64,000 bases of DNA from Methylocystis bryophila. Lineage in GTDB: Bacteria > Pseudomonadota > Alphaproteobacteria > Rhizobiales > Beijerinckiaceae. The notes under the pieces were generated by a model. It saw nothing but the letters and a program-made list of their open reading frames with translations, made no database searches and was not told the origin of the DNA. The stretch spans positions 2,108,001-2,172,000 of the forward strand of contig NZ_AP027149.1 of NCBI RefSeq assembly GCF_027925445.1. Reading direction: 5' to 3'. This document shows, one piece after another, positions 24,788 to 34,342 of the stretch (positions are counted from its first letter, which is position 1; every line of letters begins with the position of its first letter). The position numbers and the translations under genes were made by a program.

Positions 24788-26167
24788 CTATCCACCATTC
24801 GCTTGGCCCCGGCAAGGCGGATGCGCTTCTCGAGCTCCGGTCCGCTCCAGCAAGTCTCGCGCTTGGGCTTGAACGAAGTCGAAATCGATCGCTCTCAGGC
24901 ACTCGTGCCCCGCTTCGCACCACTCGAGCGACGGGAGATAGCAGGGAGCGCAGGGCGCGGGGGCGTGCAGGATCCTCACGCGTTTGCCGCGGGGCGCCCA
25001 AGATTCGATCGGCGCAACTCCGGAAAAGAGGGCGAGCGTCGGAACGTCCAGCCGCGCCGCGGCATGCGTCAACCCGCTATCATTGCCGACATAGAGGTCG
25101 GATCTTGCGATGACGGAGAGCGCCTGCGTGAGCGACGTCTCGCCGACGAGCGAGCGAACGCCCGCTCTCTCGCACAGCAAGGCCAGCTCCGGAACGCTTT
25201 CGGCTTCCTTCTTCGTTCCAAGCAGGAACACCGAAGCGCCGATTTCGCGCTCGAGCCACGCGCCGAGCCGCAGAAAATTCTCGAGGGGCCAATTTTTGAT
25301 AGACCTGCCGGAAAATGGATGCATCGCGACGAGGGGGCCGCCGCCGCGAAGAGGAACGTCCGCCTCGTCCGACCCGATGAGCGTGCGCGCCAGGCTTTCG
25401 CCGTGAAGCGATTCGTCGCGATGAAAGAAATCGACGACGCTGCGCGCGAGACCCAGCATGAGCATCTGCTGATTGGCGGCCAGGCTGTCTGTGTAGAGGA
25501 GATTGGGTCGAGGCGGACCGATGGTCAGAACGGTTCGACAGGCGTCGCTCGCATAGCCGCATTTGTGCGCCGCTTGAACGTGATCGAAGATCGCGCGCGT
25601 GTCGGCCTCCACGCGCAGATCGACTGCGAGATCGAAAGATTCCCTCGCAAGTTCGCCCAGGCGCTCGGCGGAAAAGACCGGACTTTCTCCTTGCGCCGTC
25701 GGCGCGAAGAAGTCGAGCGTCTCGACGCGGTCGAACATATTGAGCGAGCGCGCCAGCGCCGCATTCCACGGCGCGCACAGAAGCGTCAGTTTCGCCTCGG
25801 GAAAGCCTTTGCGAAGGGCGGAGAAGGCGTCGAGCGCCAGAAGAAAGTCCCCGATGTGATCGAGCTTGAGGATCAGCGCGTTCTGAATTTTTGGAGCATT
25901 CAGAAAAGCTTCGTAACGCGGGTCGTTCCAAATCTGTGGACTCGCCGCCGGAGCTCGAGGCGGTCGCGCGCAAAATTGTGACTTGTACTCCTGGTTCTGC
26001 GAAAGCTCGCTCAGGATCTTGCCGAGACCAGCGCCCTTGGCGATGAGCGACGCATAATATTCAACGGTCTTCGGATCGGGGTTGCGCCCCAGAAAAGGAC
26101 CGAGCAACTGCTTCGCGATCTGCCGCGCCGACGTTTTCGACCACGTCGGCCAATCGAACCAGCGCAT
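24788..26167 (-). CDS. Glycosyltransferase family 9 (heptosyltransferase-like) with an extra N-terminal domain
   Basis: The 459-residue protein is a fusion. Residues about 15-65 (RQIAKQLLGPFLGRNPDPKT, then GLGKILSELSQNQEYKSQF) resemble a DUF4214-type repeat. From about residue 95 a GT9 fold begins with NALILKLDHIGDFLLALDAF. It continues with VAMHPFSGRSIKNWPLENF and ends in the donor-site motif VGNDSGLTHAAARLDVPTLA. A cysteine-rich tail (APAPCAPCYLP...WCEAGHECL) matches the end of many heptosyltransferase-like proteins. The acceptor is unknown. It is the first gene of the minus-strand glycan block. Confidence 0.83.
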   Translation of the reverse strand: MRWFDWPTWSKTSARQIAKQLLGPFLGRNPDPKTVEYYASLIAKGAGLGKILSELSQNQEYKSQFCARPPRAPAASPQIWNDPRYEAFLNAPKIQNALILKLDHIGDFLLALDAFSALRKGFPEAKLTLLCAPWNAALARSLNMFDRVETLDFFAPTAQGESPVFSAERLGELARESFDLAVDLRVEADTRAIFDHVQAAHKCGYASDACRTVLTIGPPRPNLLYTDSLAANQQMLMLGLARSVVDFFHRDESLHGESLARTLIGSDEADVPLRGGGPLVAMHPFSGRSIKNWPLENFLRLGAWLEREIGASVFLLGTKKEAESVPELALLCERAGVRSLVGETSLTQALSVIARSDLYVGNDSGLTHAAARLDVPTLALFSGVAPIESWAPRGKRVRILHAPAPCAPCYLPSLEWCEAGHECLRAIDFDFVQAQARDLLERTGAREAHPPCRGQANGG

Positions 26168-26682
26168 TGCGGAACACCTTTCAGCTGCAGGCCGGTTCGC
26201 GTGAGCTCCGCCCGTCCGCCAGCGTCCAGGCTCCTCTGGCTGCGGCGAGCGCAGTCTCTAACCCTCGCCGAGACGGTTGAAAAGAGGCGGGCTTAGGAGA
26301 CTGCCCTTGGGCGAAAGGCGGCGCTTCGCAAAGAGCAGCGCCCCAGGCAGGGAGAGAGGCGCAAAATCAGCGCTCCGTCCTGCTCGACGCCGTCAGCTAA
26401 TTCTTCGAGTGGATCGAGTTGCGGCACGTGAATGCTCTCACCTGACAAGTCTTGGCGAAGACCCTACAACAATCGGCATGCGGGTCCTTGTCTCAATCTT
26501 CTCAGGCATATTGCTGGTCATTCAAGTTTCTTTTTGCTGTGCAGATCAGTGCTCGCGACAACGCTGGCGCTCGTTGGTCGTGCTTTGCGGCACAGCATAA
26601 TCTTTGGCCAGCTCCCCGTGATCATGGCGAGGCCCTACATTCGCGCCGCGCCAAAACGGCTTCTGACGTGTGCAGACCAAGC
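26168..26682. other. Intergenic stretch without recognised feature
   Basis: The 515 bases upstream of the GT9 gene contain no reading frame with family resemblance, no tRNA fold and no repeat of the kinds seen elsewhere in the window. It probably holds the promoter of the glycan block. Confidence 0.5.
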
Positions 26683-27366
26683 CTATTCGATCTCGGCGTC
26701 GAAGCTCTCGGTCGCTTTCGCGTCACCGTAGGAGAAGTGCCACCATTCGCGCGGATAATTCTCAAATCCGACGCTCCGCATGAGCGCCACGAGCTTCTCT
26801 CTCGCGCTCTGCGCCGCGCGGCTGACGGGACTTTTCGTCCAGGAGCGACGATCGAAATAATCGAAAGGCGCGCCGAAATCCCAGCCCTTGACGCCGATGT
26901 CGACCGCTAATCCCGTCGAATGCGTCGAGCGCTCGGCGATGTAGCCTTGCGCGAACAGTTCCGATTTCGCGACGTGCGGATAATAGGCGTCTTTCGTGCT
27001 TTCGTCCGCGCTCTTGGACCATGCGAGAAACGCCGCAACGGCCCTTCGGGGCCGGTAGCAGTCGTACACGACGAGATCGAATCCGCGCCGATGGGCGAGC
27101 GCCTGCGCGCGGGCGAGCGCCTGCGCCGCCTCGCGGCGCAGCCAGCATTGCGGCGCGCGGTAGCCGGGCACGGGCGCGCCGGTGAAATTATTCGAGCCCG
27201 CGTAGCGCATGTCCTGCTCGATTCCCGGCGCGACGTCGGCCAAGCGCACGAAGCCGGGCGGCGGCTCTCCGGCAGAGGCGGGCGGAATGGCGGCGAGGCC
27301 CGACAGTGCTGCGCCGACGAGCAGCTTGGGCAGGGGCTTGAGCAGCCGACGCAGACAAATCTTCAT
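26683..27366 (-). CDS. D-alanyl-D-alanine dipeptidase (VanX/DdpX-like, M15D)
   Basis: The 227-residue protein has a signal peptide (LLVGAALSGLAAIPPASAG, cleavage near residue 32). The M15D zinc dipeptidase follows: YDCYRPRRAVAAFLAW carries the conserved Arg, THSTGLAVDIG the first His and Asp ligands, and YPREWWHFSYG the catalytic Glu and last His. Such enzymes split D-Ala-D-Ala. In non-resistant bacteria they recycle it in the periplasm. No van-type regulator or ligase is adjacent, so a role in murein turnover is more likely than glycopeptide resistance. Confidence 0.9.
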   Translation of the reverse strand: MKICLRRLLKPLPKLLVGAALSGLAAIPPASAGEPPPGFVRLADVAPGIEQDMRYAGSNNFTGAPVPGYRAPQCWLRREAAQALARAQALAHRRGFDLVVYDCYRPRRAVAAFLAWSKSADESTKDAYYPHVAKSELFAQGYIAERSTHSTGLAVDIGVKGWDFGAPFDYFDRRSWTKSPVSRAAQSAREKLVALMRSVGFENYPREWWHFSYGDAKATESFDAEIE

Positions 27367-27913
27367 GCGCAGCCATATTGCGCCGTCCGCGCTCGGGACA
27401 AGCCCGGCGCCGCGCGATCCCGCTTGCGTCCAACCGATTGTTCGAGGGTGATAAAGGACGAAAGATCAAACCGCTGCGGTAAATTTCGATCAGACAGTCC
27501 CAAACTTCTGCGCAAAGTCGCCGACGCGTCGCCGCAAAGCAAAGTTACATGATTTAACATGCTTTTTCATGTCCCGGCGTAGTCGAAGAGCTCCTTCTTG
27601 CTGCGGCGCCGCGCGATTAGCGAACGCCTAAGGCGTTGCGGGAAGGCCGAAGCTCGTTTAACATTTGCGCAAGGGGCGGCGGAAGTCGCGCGCAAGGATC
27701 GCGCGGCCGTTGAGGGGGGAGCAGCGACAGGCATTTTTGAGCGACGCCGCTCGGCCGGCGCAACGTGGATCGCGCGCTTCACCCGCAAGCATATCGCCAT
27801 CCCCCTCAATTTACGCGGCGCGCGAGCGCCGGCGCATGAGGGGCGAGATCGCCAGGAGTCGGGATAGCCCGTCCCCTGGCGCCGCCAAGACGCTGTCCCG
27901 ATTGGAGTCCTTG
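27367..27913. other. Intergenic stretch upstream of pntAA
   Basis: These 547 bases hold no convincing gene. The pntAA frame stays open back to 27665, but the translated part is Arg/Ala-rich and unlike the family. Promoters for the divergent dipeptidase and transhydrogenase genes must lie here, but none could be placed with confidence. Confidence 0.45.
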
Positions 27914-29035
27914 ATGCGAATCGCTGTTCTTGCCGAAACCGACAGATCCGAGCCCCGCGTCGCTGCGACGCCAGAAACCATCAAGAAATTCATTGGCTTG
28001 GGCGCGGAAATCGCCCTGCAGGCCGGCGCCGGAGCGGCTTCCGGCTTCGCCGATGGCGATTACGCCGCGGCGGGCGCATCCATCGCCGCCAACGCCAGGG
28101 AAGCCGTTGCGGGCGCGGATGTGATCCTGCGCGTGCGGCGGCCGTCCTTGACGGATCTCGCCGGAGCCAAGCCTGGCGCGGCCGTCGTCGCGATCATGGA
28201 CCCCTATGGCGCCGAGAAGGCCATCGCCGACCTTGCCAAGGCCAATGTAACCGCCTTCGCGATGGAGCTTATGCCGCGCATCACCCGCGCGCAGGTGATG
28301 GACGTTCTCTCCTCGCAAGCGAACATCAATGGCTATCGAGCGGTCTTAGACGCCGCATCCGAATATGGCCGCGTCCTGCCGATGATGATGACCCCCGCCG
28401 GCACGGTGCCGGCCGCGCGCGTCTTCATCATGGGCGTCGGCGTCGCCGGCCTGCAGGCGATCGCGACGGCGCGCCGCCTCGGCGCGATCGTGACCGCAAC
28501 GGACGTCCGTCCGGCCACCAAGGAGCAGGTCGAGTCGCTCGGCGCAAAATTCATCGCGGTCGAAAATGAAGAGTTCAAGCAGGCAGAGACCTCCGGCGGC
28601 TACGCCAAGGAGATGTCGAAGGAGTATCAGGCCGCGCAGGCCGAGCTCGTCGGCGCCCATATCGCCAAGCAGGACATCGTCATCACGACCGCGCTGATCC
28701 CCGGGAGGCCGGCCCCGAAGCTCGTCTCCGCCGCGCAGGTTCGCTCGATGCGTCCGGGATCGGTCATCTACGATCTGGCCGCCGAACGCGGCGGCAATTG
28801 TGAGCTTTCCCGACCGGGAGAGACCATCGTGGAGAGCGGCGTGAAAATCATGGCGCCGCTCAACATCGCCGGGCGCACGGCGTCCACGACCTCGAGCCTC
28901 TACGCCAAGAACCTCTTGGCTTTCGTCGAGACGCTGATCTCGAAGGAGACGAAGCAGCTCGCGATCAACTGGGACGACGAGCTGGTGAAGGCGACGGCCT
29001 TGACCCGCGACGGCGCCGCGATCGCCCGCGGTTGA
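27914..29035 (+). CDS. pntAA: NAD(P) transhydrogenase alpha subunit, part 1
   Basis: PntAA is the soluble NAD(H)-binding domain I of the proton-translocating transhydrogenase, which makes NADPH from NADH using the proton gradient. The 373-residue chain starts at ATG 27914 (GGAG at 27904-27907) with MRIAVLAETDRSEPRVAATP. It contains the RQD-like loop region SSQANINGYRAVLDA and the NAD site VFIMGVGVAGLQAIATARRL. The split alpha subunit (pntAA plus pntAB) is the usual alphaproteobacterial form. The three genes are one operon. Confidence 0.95.
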   Translation: MRIAVLAETDRSEPRVAATPETIKKFIGLGAEIALQAGAGAASGFADGDYAAAGASIAANAREAVAGADVILRVRRPSLTDLAGAKPGAAVVAIMDPYGAEKAIADLAKANVTAFAMELMPRITRAQVMDVLSSQANINGYRAVLDAASEYGRVLPMMMTPAGTVPAARVFIMGVGVAGLQAIATARRLGAIVTATDVRPATKEQVESLGAKFIAVENEEFKQAETSGGYAKEMSKEYQAAQAELVGAHIAKQDIVITTALIPGRPAPKLVSAAQVRSMRPGSVIYDLAAERGGNCELSRPGETIVESGVKIMAPLNIAGRTASTTSSLYAKNLLAFVETLISKETKQLAINWDDELVKATALTRDGAAIARG

Positions 29036-29098
29036 CGAGACGAGGCCCGCAGCGAATCGGGCTGAACGACGGAACGGATTTCGAGGGGAGACCCACTC

Positions 29099-29542
29099 AT
29101 GACAGACGACACGCAGCAATTGCTGGAGAAAGCGCGTCAGGCGGCCGAGGCGGCCCGGCACGTGGCCGACCAAGCGCAGGCCTATTCGGAGCAGCTCGCC
29201 CAGACCGCCGCCGCCGCCGCGTCGCACGGGCTGGGAGGCGGGGCGATCGACCCTGTGGTCTTTCGCCTCGCGATCTTCGTTCTCGCGGTGTTCGTGGGCT
29301 ATTACGTCGTCTGGTCGGTCACGCCGGCGCTGCACACCCCGCTGATGTCGGTCACCAACGCGATCTCCTCAGTCATTGTCGTCGGCGCGCTGCTGTCGGT
29401 CGGCGTGGGCTCATCCTCCGAACCCGGATCGAGCTTGGCGAGCTGGTTTGGCTTCTTCGCGCTGATCTTAGCGAGCGTGAATATTTTTGGCGGCTTCCTC
29501 GTCACCGAGCGCATGCTGTCAATGTATAAGAAGAAGGGCTGA
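29099..29542 (+). CDS. pntAB: NAD(P) transhydrogenase alpha subunit, part 2
   Basis: PntAB is the membrane part of the split alpha subunit. It has 147 residues with a long Ala/Gln-rich N-terminal helix. Three to four hydrophobic segments follow: VFRLAIFVLAVFVGYYVVW, ISSVIVVGALLSVG and WFGFFALILASVNIFGGF. The end is VTERMLSMYKKKG, typical of the subunit. GAGGGGAG precedes the ATG. It lies 63 bases after pntAA and six bases before pntB. Confidence 0.93.
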   Translation: MTDDTQQLLEKARQAAEAARHVADQAQAYSEQLAQTAAAAASHGLGGGAIDPVVFRLAIFVLAVFVGYYVVWSVTPALHTPLMSVTNAISSVIVVGALLSVGVGSSSEPGSSLASWFGFFALILASVNIFGGFLVTERMLSMYKKKG

Positions 29543-29547
29543 CGCGA

Positions 29548-30945
29548 ATGATCGCCAACCTCACGGCTCTTCTCTACCTCGCCTCGGGCATTCTGTTCAT
29601 TCTCGCGTTGCGTGGCCTCTCCTCGCCCGCGACCTCGCGGGAGGGCAATCGCTACGGCATGATCGGCATGGCCGTCGCCGTCGCGACGACTCTCTTCGTG
29701 CAGACGCCGAGCCTTTTGACCCTCGTGTGGATCGTGATCGGCGTCGGCATCGGCGGCGGGATCGGCGCGACGGTGGCGCAGCGCATCGCGATGACCGCGA
29801 TGCCCGAGCTCGTTGCGGGCTTCCACGCCTTGGTCGGCCTCGCCGCCGTCCTCGTCGCGGGCGCCGCCTTCCATGCGCCTCAGGCTTTCGGCATCGGCGC
29901 GCCCGGACACATCGAGGGCGGAAGCCTGTTCGAGATGTCGCTTGGCGCGGCGATCGGCGCGATCACCTTCACGGGCTCGATCATCGCCTTTCTGAAGCTC
30001 TCCGAGAGAATGTCCGGCAAGCCGATCCTGCTGCCGGAGCGTCACACGATCAATATTTTGATCGGCGTCGGCATCGTCTTTTGCATGTTGCTCTTCGTCA
30101 CCAGCGAGTGGGGCTTCTGGCTCGCGGCGCTGATCCTGCTGTCGCTCGTCCTCGGCGTCACGCTGATCATTCCGATCGGCGGCGCGGACATGCCGGTCGT
30201 GGTCTCGATGCTGAACTCCTATTCGGGATGGGCGGCTGCGGGCATCGGCTTCACTTTGGGCAATATGGCGCTCATCATCACCGGCGCGCTCGTCGGCTCC
30301 TCGGGCGCGATCCTCTCCTACATCATGTGCAAGGGGATGAACCGCTCCTTCATCTCGGTCATTCTCGGCGGCTTCGGCGGCGAGGTGGCGGCGGCGACTG
30401 GCGGCAAAGAGACGCGCACGGTCAAGCAGGGCTCCGCCGACGACGCCGCCTACATTATGAAGAACGCCGAGAAGGTCATTGTCGTGCCGGGCTACGGCAT
30501 GGCGGTCGCGCAGGCTCAGCACACCTTGCGCGAGATGGCCGACATCCTCAAGAAGGAGGGTGTCGACGTCAAATATGCGATCCACCCGGTCGCGGGGCGT
30601 ATGCCGGGGCACATGAACGTGTTGCTCGCCGAGGCGAACGTCCCCTATGATGAGGTTTTCGAGCTCGAGGACATCAACTCGGAGTTCAGCCAGGCGGACG
30701 TCGCTTTCGTGATCGGGGCCAATGACGTGACCAATCCCGCGGCCAAGACCGATCCGCAGTCGGCCATTTACGGCATGCCCATCCTCGACGTCGAAAAGGC
30801 GAAGACCGTGCTGTTCCTGAAACGTGGCATGGGGTCAGGCTATGCCGGCGTCGAGAACGAGCTGTTCTTCCGTCCGAACACGATGATGCTGTTCGGCGAC
30901 GCGAAAAAGACCGTCGAATCGATCGTCAAGGCGCTGGCGCATTGA
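29548..30945 (+). CDS. pntB: NAD(P) transhydrogenase beta subunit
   Basis: PntB carries the remaining membrane helices and the NADP(H)-binding domain III. The 465-residue chain has about eight to nine membrane segments up to residue 265. The cytoplasmic domain follows, with VIVVPGYGMAVAQAQHTLRE (the G-x-G-x-A/V-like NADP fingerprint), HPVAGRMPGHMNVLLAEA and FVIGANDVTNPAAKTDPQSA. In a serine-cycle methylotroph it can feed NADPH to biosynthesis and the MtdA reaction. A weak hairpin follows the stop. Confidence 0.95.
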   Translation: MIANLTALLYLASGILFILALRGLSSPATSREGNRYGMIGMAVAVATTLFVQTPSLLTLVWIVIGVGIGGGIGATVAQRIAMTAMPELVAGFHALVGLAAVLVAGAAFHAPQAFGIGAPGHIEGGSLFEMSLGAAIGAITFTGSIIAFLKLSERMSGKPILLPERHTINILIGVGIVFCMLLFVTSEWGFWLAALILLSLVLGVTLIIPIGGADMPVVVSMLNSYSGWAAAGIGFTLGNMALIITGALVGSSGAILSYIMCKGMNRSFISVILGGFGGEVAAATGGKETRTVKQGSADDAAYIMKNAEKVIVVPGYGMAVAQAQHTLREMADILKKEGVDVKYAIHPVAGRMPGHMNVLLAEANVPYDEVFELEDINSEFSQADVAFVIGANDVTNPAAKTDPQSAIYGMPILDVEKAKTVLFLKRGMGSGYAGVENELFFRPNTMMLFGDAKKTVESIVKALAH

Positions 30946-30970
30946 TCCACGCTACGCCTGAGCATATTCG

Positions 30971-31006
30971 CCCGTTCGACGCCGTCGGCGCGGAACGGGT
31001 GTTTTA
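30971..31006 (+). terminator. Possible terminator after pntB
   Basis: CCCGTTC pairs with GAACGGG across a further-pairing centre (GCCG/CGGC), followed by TGTTTTA. The U-tract is short and interrupted, so strength is doubtful. Confidence 0.45.
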
Positions 31007-31084
31007 GCGCAAGGACGGAGAATCTGGCTCGACGCTGCGAGCGCAGCGGCTTTGTCGCGCTTTATTATTCCGCGCGCAGGCCCG

Positions 31085-31357
31085 TCAACGTGGGGCCGAA
31101 CCCAATCGGCGCCGGCGGGGCGGACATTCGTCCCGCGTCGCGTGTCCGGTGACGCCGTATCCCTCGTCGAGGTCGATGTCGACCTTGCGGCAATCCGGCA
31201 GATTTTCGGCAATTTCGTTCTGCGCGCCAAAGGATTCGGGGCTTGGCGACTGGGCCAGGCGCTCCGGCTCGGAGCCAGTATTTCCCTCCCGAGCCCCGGC
31301 GGAAAAGGCGAAACTCGAAGCGGCAAGCACCGCAAAAGCCAGTCTTGTCAAACGCAT
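31085..31357 (-). CDS. Small secreted protein, unknown function
   Basis: This 90-residue protein has a clear signal peptide (MRLTRLAFAVLAASSFAFSA, cleavage near AGA). A polar linker and then DCRKVDIDLDEGYGVTGHAT with RDECPPRR follow. The C-terminal motif with two Cys around an acidic, Gly-containing loop recurs in small periplasmic proteins of Hyphomicrobiales. No function is known. CGGGAG lies upstream of the ATG. It is convergent with pntB. Confidence 0.7.
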   Translation of the reverse strand: MRLTRLAFAVLAASSFAFSAGAREGNTGSEPERLAQSPSPESFGAQNEIAENLPDCRKVDIDLDEGYGVTGHATRDECPPRRRRLGSAPR

Positions 31358-31591
31358 CGCTGCCGCTCCCGCTCCCGCGTGTTCCTCGAGGCCAATTAGC
31401 TTGAGAGGAACCGTTTTCCATCACCAGCTAAGCAATAGGTACAAGCCTTGGCGCGTCTCGACAAGAAAAATCCTCCCGAGCCGAAGCGCGGCCGCGGAAG
31501 AACGTTAAATGGTTGATTTTTCATCGAGCAGGCGTGTGATGCGGCTCGCGCGAGGCGCTCGACGCCCGGTTGCGGAGCCCTTGGAGGTCTC

Positions 31592-31642
31592 CTAGAGCGC
31601 GATGCGAAAAAGTGGAAATCGATCTTTCGCGTCGTGCTCTAG
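31592..31642. repeat. Palindromic dispersed repeat (CTAGAGC family)
   Basis: CTAGAGCGCGATGCGAAAAA at the left pairs imperfectly with the complement of TTTCGCGTCGTGCTCTAG at the right. Related elements occur at 39002-39051, 39064-39118 and 62465-62518. The rest of the 31358-31829 gap shows no gene; it must hold the parC promoter. Confidence 0.7.
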
Positions 31643-31829
31643 GCGCAGCCAGCGCGCTACGGTAGAGCGATTTGGCTCAAGGGTGTCAAGATTCGTTCCA
31701 GCTGTTTGATCTGGTGCGACTTCTTGTCGCCTGAGAATAGCGTTCGAAGAACGGGCGCGCGAGTCCGAGCACGCAGCTGACAGCGGCGGCGCGGGGACGA
31801 CTGGCTGCGCGGGGAGGAGGGAGCCGAAC

Positions 31830-34082
31830 ATGGCGCAAGGGAAAAGCTCGGAGTCGGGCGGCGGCGAAAAGTCCGTCACGCCGGTCGAGCTGCGTGAGGC
31901 GCTCGAGGAGCGCTACCTGCGCTATGCGCTTTCCACAATCACCGGCCGCGCTCTGCCCGACGCGCGCGACGGATTGAAGCCCGTGCATAGACGCATTCTT
32001 TACGGCATGCACATTTTGCGGCTCGATCCGGGCGCGCCGTTCAAGAAATGCGCGAAGATCGTCGGCGACGTGATGGGCTCCTTCCATCCGCACGGCGACC
32101 AGGCGATCTATGACGCGTTGGTGCGTCTCGCCCAGGATTTCTCCTCGCGCTACCCGCTCGTCGACGGCCAGGGCAATTTCGGCAATATCGACGGCGACGC
32201 CGCGGCCGCCTATCGCTATACGGAAGCGCGCATGACGACGGTCGCGCGTCTTCTGCTCGAAGGCATCAACGACGACGCGATCGATTTCCGGCCGAATTAT
32301 TCCGGCGAGGAGCAGGAGCCGATCGTGCTGCCCTCCGCGTTGCCCAATCTCCTCGCCAATGGCTCGCAGGGCATTGCTGTCGGCATGGCGACCTCGGTTC
32401 CGCCGCACAACGCGGCCGAGCTCTGCGACGCCGCGCTTTATCTGATCGCCCATCGCTCCGCGACGGCCGAGCAATTGCTGAATTTCGTTCAAGGGCCGGA
32501 TTTCCCCACTGGCGGCGTCGTCGTCGATCGCCGCGAGGATATCGTCGAGACCTATCGAAGCGGACGCGGTTCTTTTCGCCTGCGGTCGCTCTGGCGCAAG
32601 GAGGAATTGCCGCGCGGCGGCTGGGTCGCCGTCGTGACGGAAATTCCTTACGGCGTGCAGAAGTCGCGGCTCATCGAGCGGCTGGCGGAGCTCGTCAATG
32701 ACAAGAAGCTGCCGCTCGTCGCCGATGTGCGGGACGAATCGGCCGAGGACGTTCGCATCGTCATCGAGCCGCGCGCGCGCACGGTCGATCCGGCGCTGAT
32801 GATGGAGACGCTCTTCAAGCTCTCCGAGCTCGAGACGCGCTTTCCCGTCAACATGAATGTGTTGGTCGACGGGGTCACGCCGCGCGTCGTCTCGCTCGAC
32901 GAGGCGCTGCGGCGCTGGCTCGATCATCGCCGCGAGGTGCTGCTGCGCCGCTCGCGGCACCGTTTGGCCGCCATCCTGCGCCGGCTCGAGCAGCTCGACG
33001 GCATGATCATCGTCTTCCTCAATCTCGACGCGGTGATCCGAATCATTCGCGAGGAGGACGACGCCAAGGCCGCGTTGAAAGCGGCCTTTGGCCTCACGGA
33101 TCTCCAGACGGATTATGTCCTCGACACGCGGCTGCGCGCGCTGCGCAAGCTCGAGGAGATGGAGCTTCGAAAGGAACATAAGGAGCTGACCGAAGAGCGC
33201 GCCGAAGTCGAGGCGCTGCTCGGAGATGAATCCAAGCAGTGGCGCGCCATCGCCGGCCAGATCCGCGAGCTGAAGAAGACCGTGGGCGTGACGACGGCCC
33301 TCGGTAAGAGACGAACGCAATTTGCCGATGCGCCGCCGGCCGCCGATCTCGACCTGGCCGAAGCGATGATCGAGCGCGAGCCGATCACGGTGGTCGTTTC
33401 TCAAAGAGGATGGATCCGCTCGCTCAAAGGCCATGTGCCCGATATTTCCACGCTCGTCTACAAGGGCGACGATGCGCTGGCGACGGCCTTCTTCGCCCAG
33501 ACGACGTCTAAAATTCTCCTCTTCGCTTCGAACGGCAAGGTGTTCACGATCGAGGCCGCCAAATTGCCCGGCGGGCGCGGTCACGGCGAGCCGGTTCGTC
33601 TCTTCGCCGAGATCGAAGAGGACGCGATGATCGTGACCGCGATTTTGCACACGCCGGGCGCGGCGCTGCTGCTGATCTCGGACGACGGGCGCGGCTTTGT
33701 CGCCGGCGAGGACGATCTGCTATCCGCGACTCGCAAGGGCCGCGCCGCCTTGACGGTGGAAGGCGCGGCGCGACTGAAGATCGTCGCGCCCGCACAAGGC
33801 GATCATGTGGCGATCATCGGCGAGAACCGGAAGCTCCTCGTCTTCCCTCTCGAGGAGACTCCGCGCATGGCGCGCGGCAAGGGCGTCAGAATGCAGCGCT
33901 ATAAGGACGGTGGAGTCTCCGACGCCAAGGTTTTCGCGCTCGTGGAAGGTTTGAGCTGGACGGACGCCTCAGGCCGCGTCTTCAACATATCCCGCGCGGA
34001 TCTCAAAGAATGGATCGGCCACAGGGCGGAAGCCGGCCGCTTGCCCCCGCGGGGATTCCCGCGCAGCAACCGCTTTGGATGA
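31830..34082 (+). CDS. parC: DNA topoisomerase IV subunit A
   Basis: ParC is the DNA-cutting subunit of topoisomerase IV, which decatenates daughter chromosomes. The 750-residue chain has the breakage-reunion domain with RALPDARDGLKPVHRRILYG, the quinolone-region FHPHGDQAIYDALVRLAQDF, and the active-site Tyr in AAYRYTEARMT near residue 128. The C-terminal beta-propeller has ParC-type repeats rather than the GyrA box. GAGGAGGGAG precedes the ATG. parE is not in the window. Confidence 0.94.
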   Translation: MAQGKSSESGGGEKSVTPVELREALEERYLRYALSTITGRALPDARDGLKPVHRRILYGMHILRLDPGAPFKKCAKIVGDVMGSFHPHGDQAIYDALVRLAQDFSSRYPLVDGQGNFGNIDGDAAAAYRYTEARMTTVARLLLEGINDDAIDFRPNYSGEEQEPIVLPSALPNLLANGSQGIAVGMATSVPPHNAAELCDAALYLIAHRSATAEQLLNFVQGPDFPTGGVVVDRREDIVETYRSGRGSFRLRSLWRKEELPRGGWVAVVTEIPYGVQKSRLIERLAELVNDKKLPLVADVRDESAEDVRIVIEPRARTVDPALMMETLFKLSELETRFPVNMNVLVDGVTPRVVSLDEALRRWLDHRREVLLRRSRHRLAAILRRLEQLDGMIIVFLNLDAVIRIIREEDDAKAALKAAFGLTDLQTDYVLDTRLRALRKLEEMELRKEHKELTEERAEVEALLGDESKQWRAIAGQIRELKKTVGVTTALGKRRTQFADAPPAADLDLAEAMIEREPITVVVSQRGWIRSLKGHVPDISTLVYKGDDALATAFFAQTTSKILLFASNGKVFTIEAAKLPGGRGHGEPVRLFAEIEEDAMIVTAILHTPGAALLLISDDGRGFVAGEDDLLSATRKGRAALTVEGAARLKIVAPAQGDHVAIIGENRKLLVFPLEETPRMARGKGVRMQRYKDGGVSDAKVFALVEGLSWTDASGRVFNISRADLKEWIGHRAEAGRLPPRGFPRSNRFG

Positions 34083-34177
34083 GGCTCTTTTCCTTTGGCC
34101 TTCAGCCTGCTAAGGCTCGACCCCATGATGCGCTTAGCCCAGAGACGAATTACTGGCCCGGCCCGCGCTCGACGCTA

Positions 34178-34227
34178 GCGCGTTTTCCGCTCGCAAAAGT
34201 CTCCCAACTTTTGCGGAATTCGCTCTG
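34178..34227. repeat. Palindromic dispersed repeat (GCAAAAGT...ACTTTTGC family)
   Basis: GCAAAAGTCTCCCAACTTTTGC is the central hairpin, and GGAATTCGCTCTGAG follows on the right. It fills part of the 260-base parC-ileS gap and matches the element at 7063-7112. Confidence 0.75.
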
Positions 34228-34342
34228 AGCTCGCGCGGTGTCCGGGACTTGCGCGCCGTCGCGGCGCCCTTTCGCCAGCCTTCCTGAGATTCCCGCGCGC
34301 ACTCACGTGCCTTGAGCGGCTTGAGCCTGGTCTTGAACCCCC

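Noticed and set aside
26277..26910. Plus-strand frames in the gap and opposite the dipeptidase gene
   Set aside because: No ribosome site, no domain and partial overlap with the VanX-like gene.
26683..27366. Reading the VanX-like protein as vancomycin resistance
   Set aside because: No vanH, vanA or vanRS genes; it has a signal peptide, so periplasmic turnover of murein peptides is more likely.
31686..33650. 654-codon minus-strand frame opposite parC
   Set aside because: Complete overlap with an unambiguous parC; the translation is low complexity in Arg, Asp and His.
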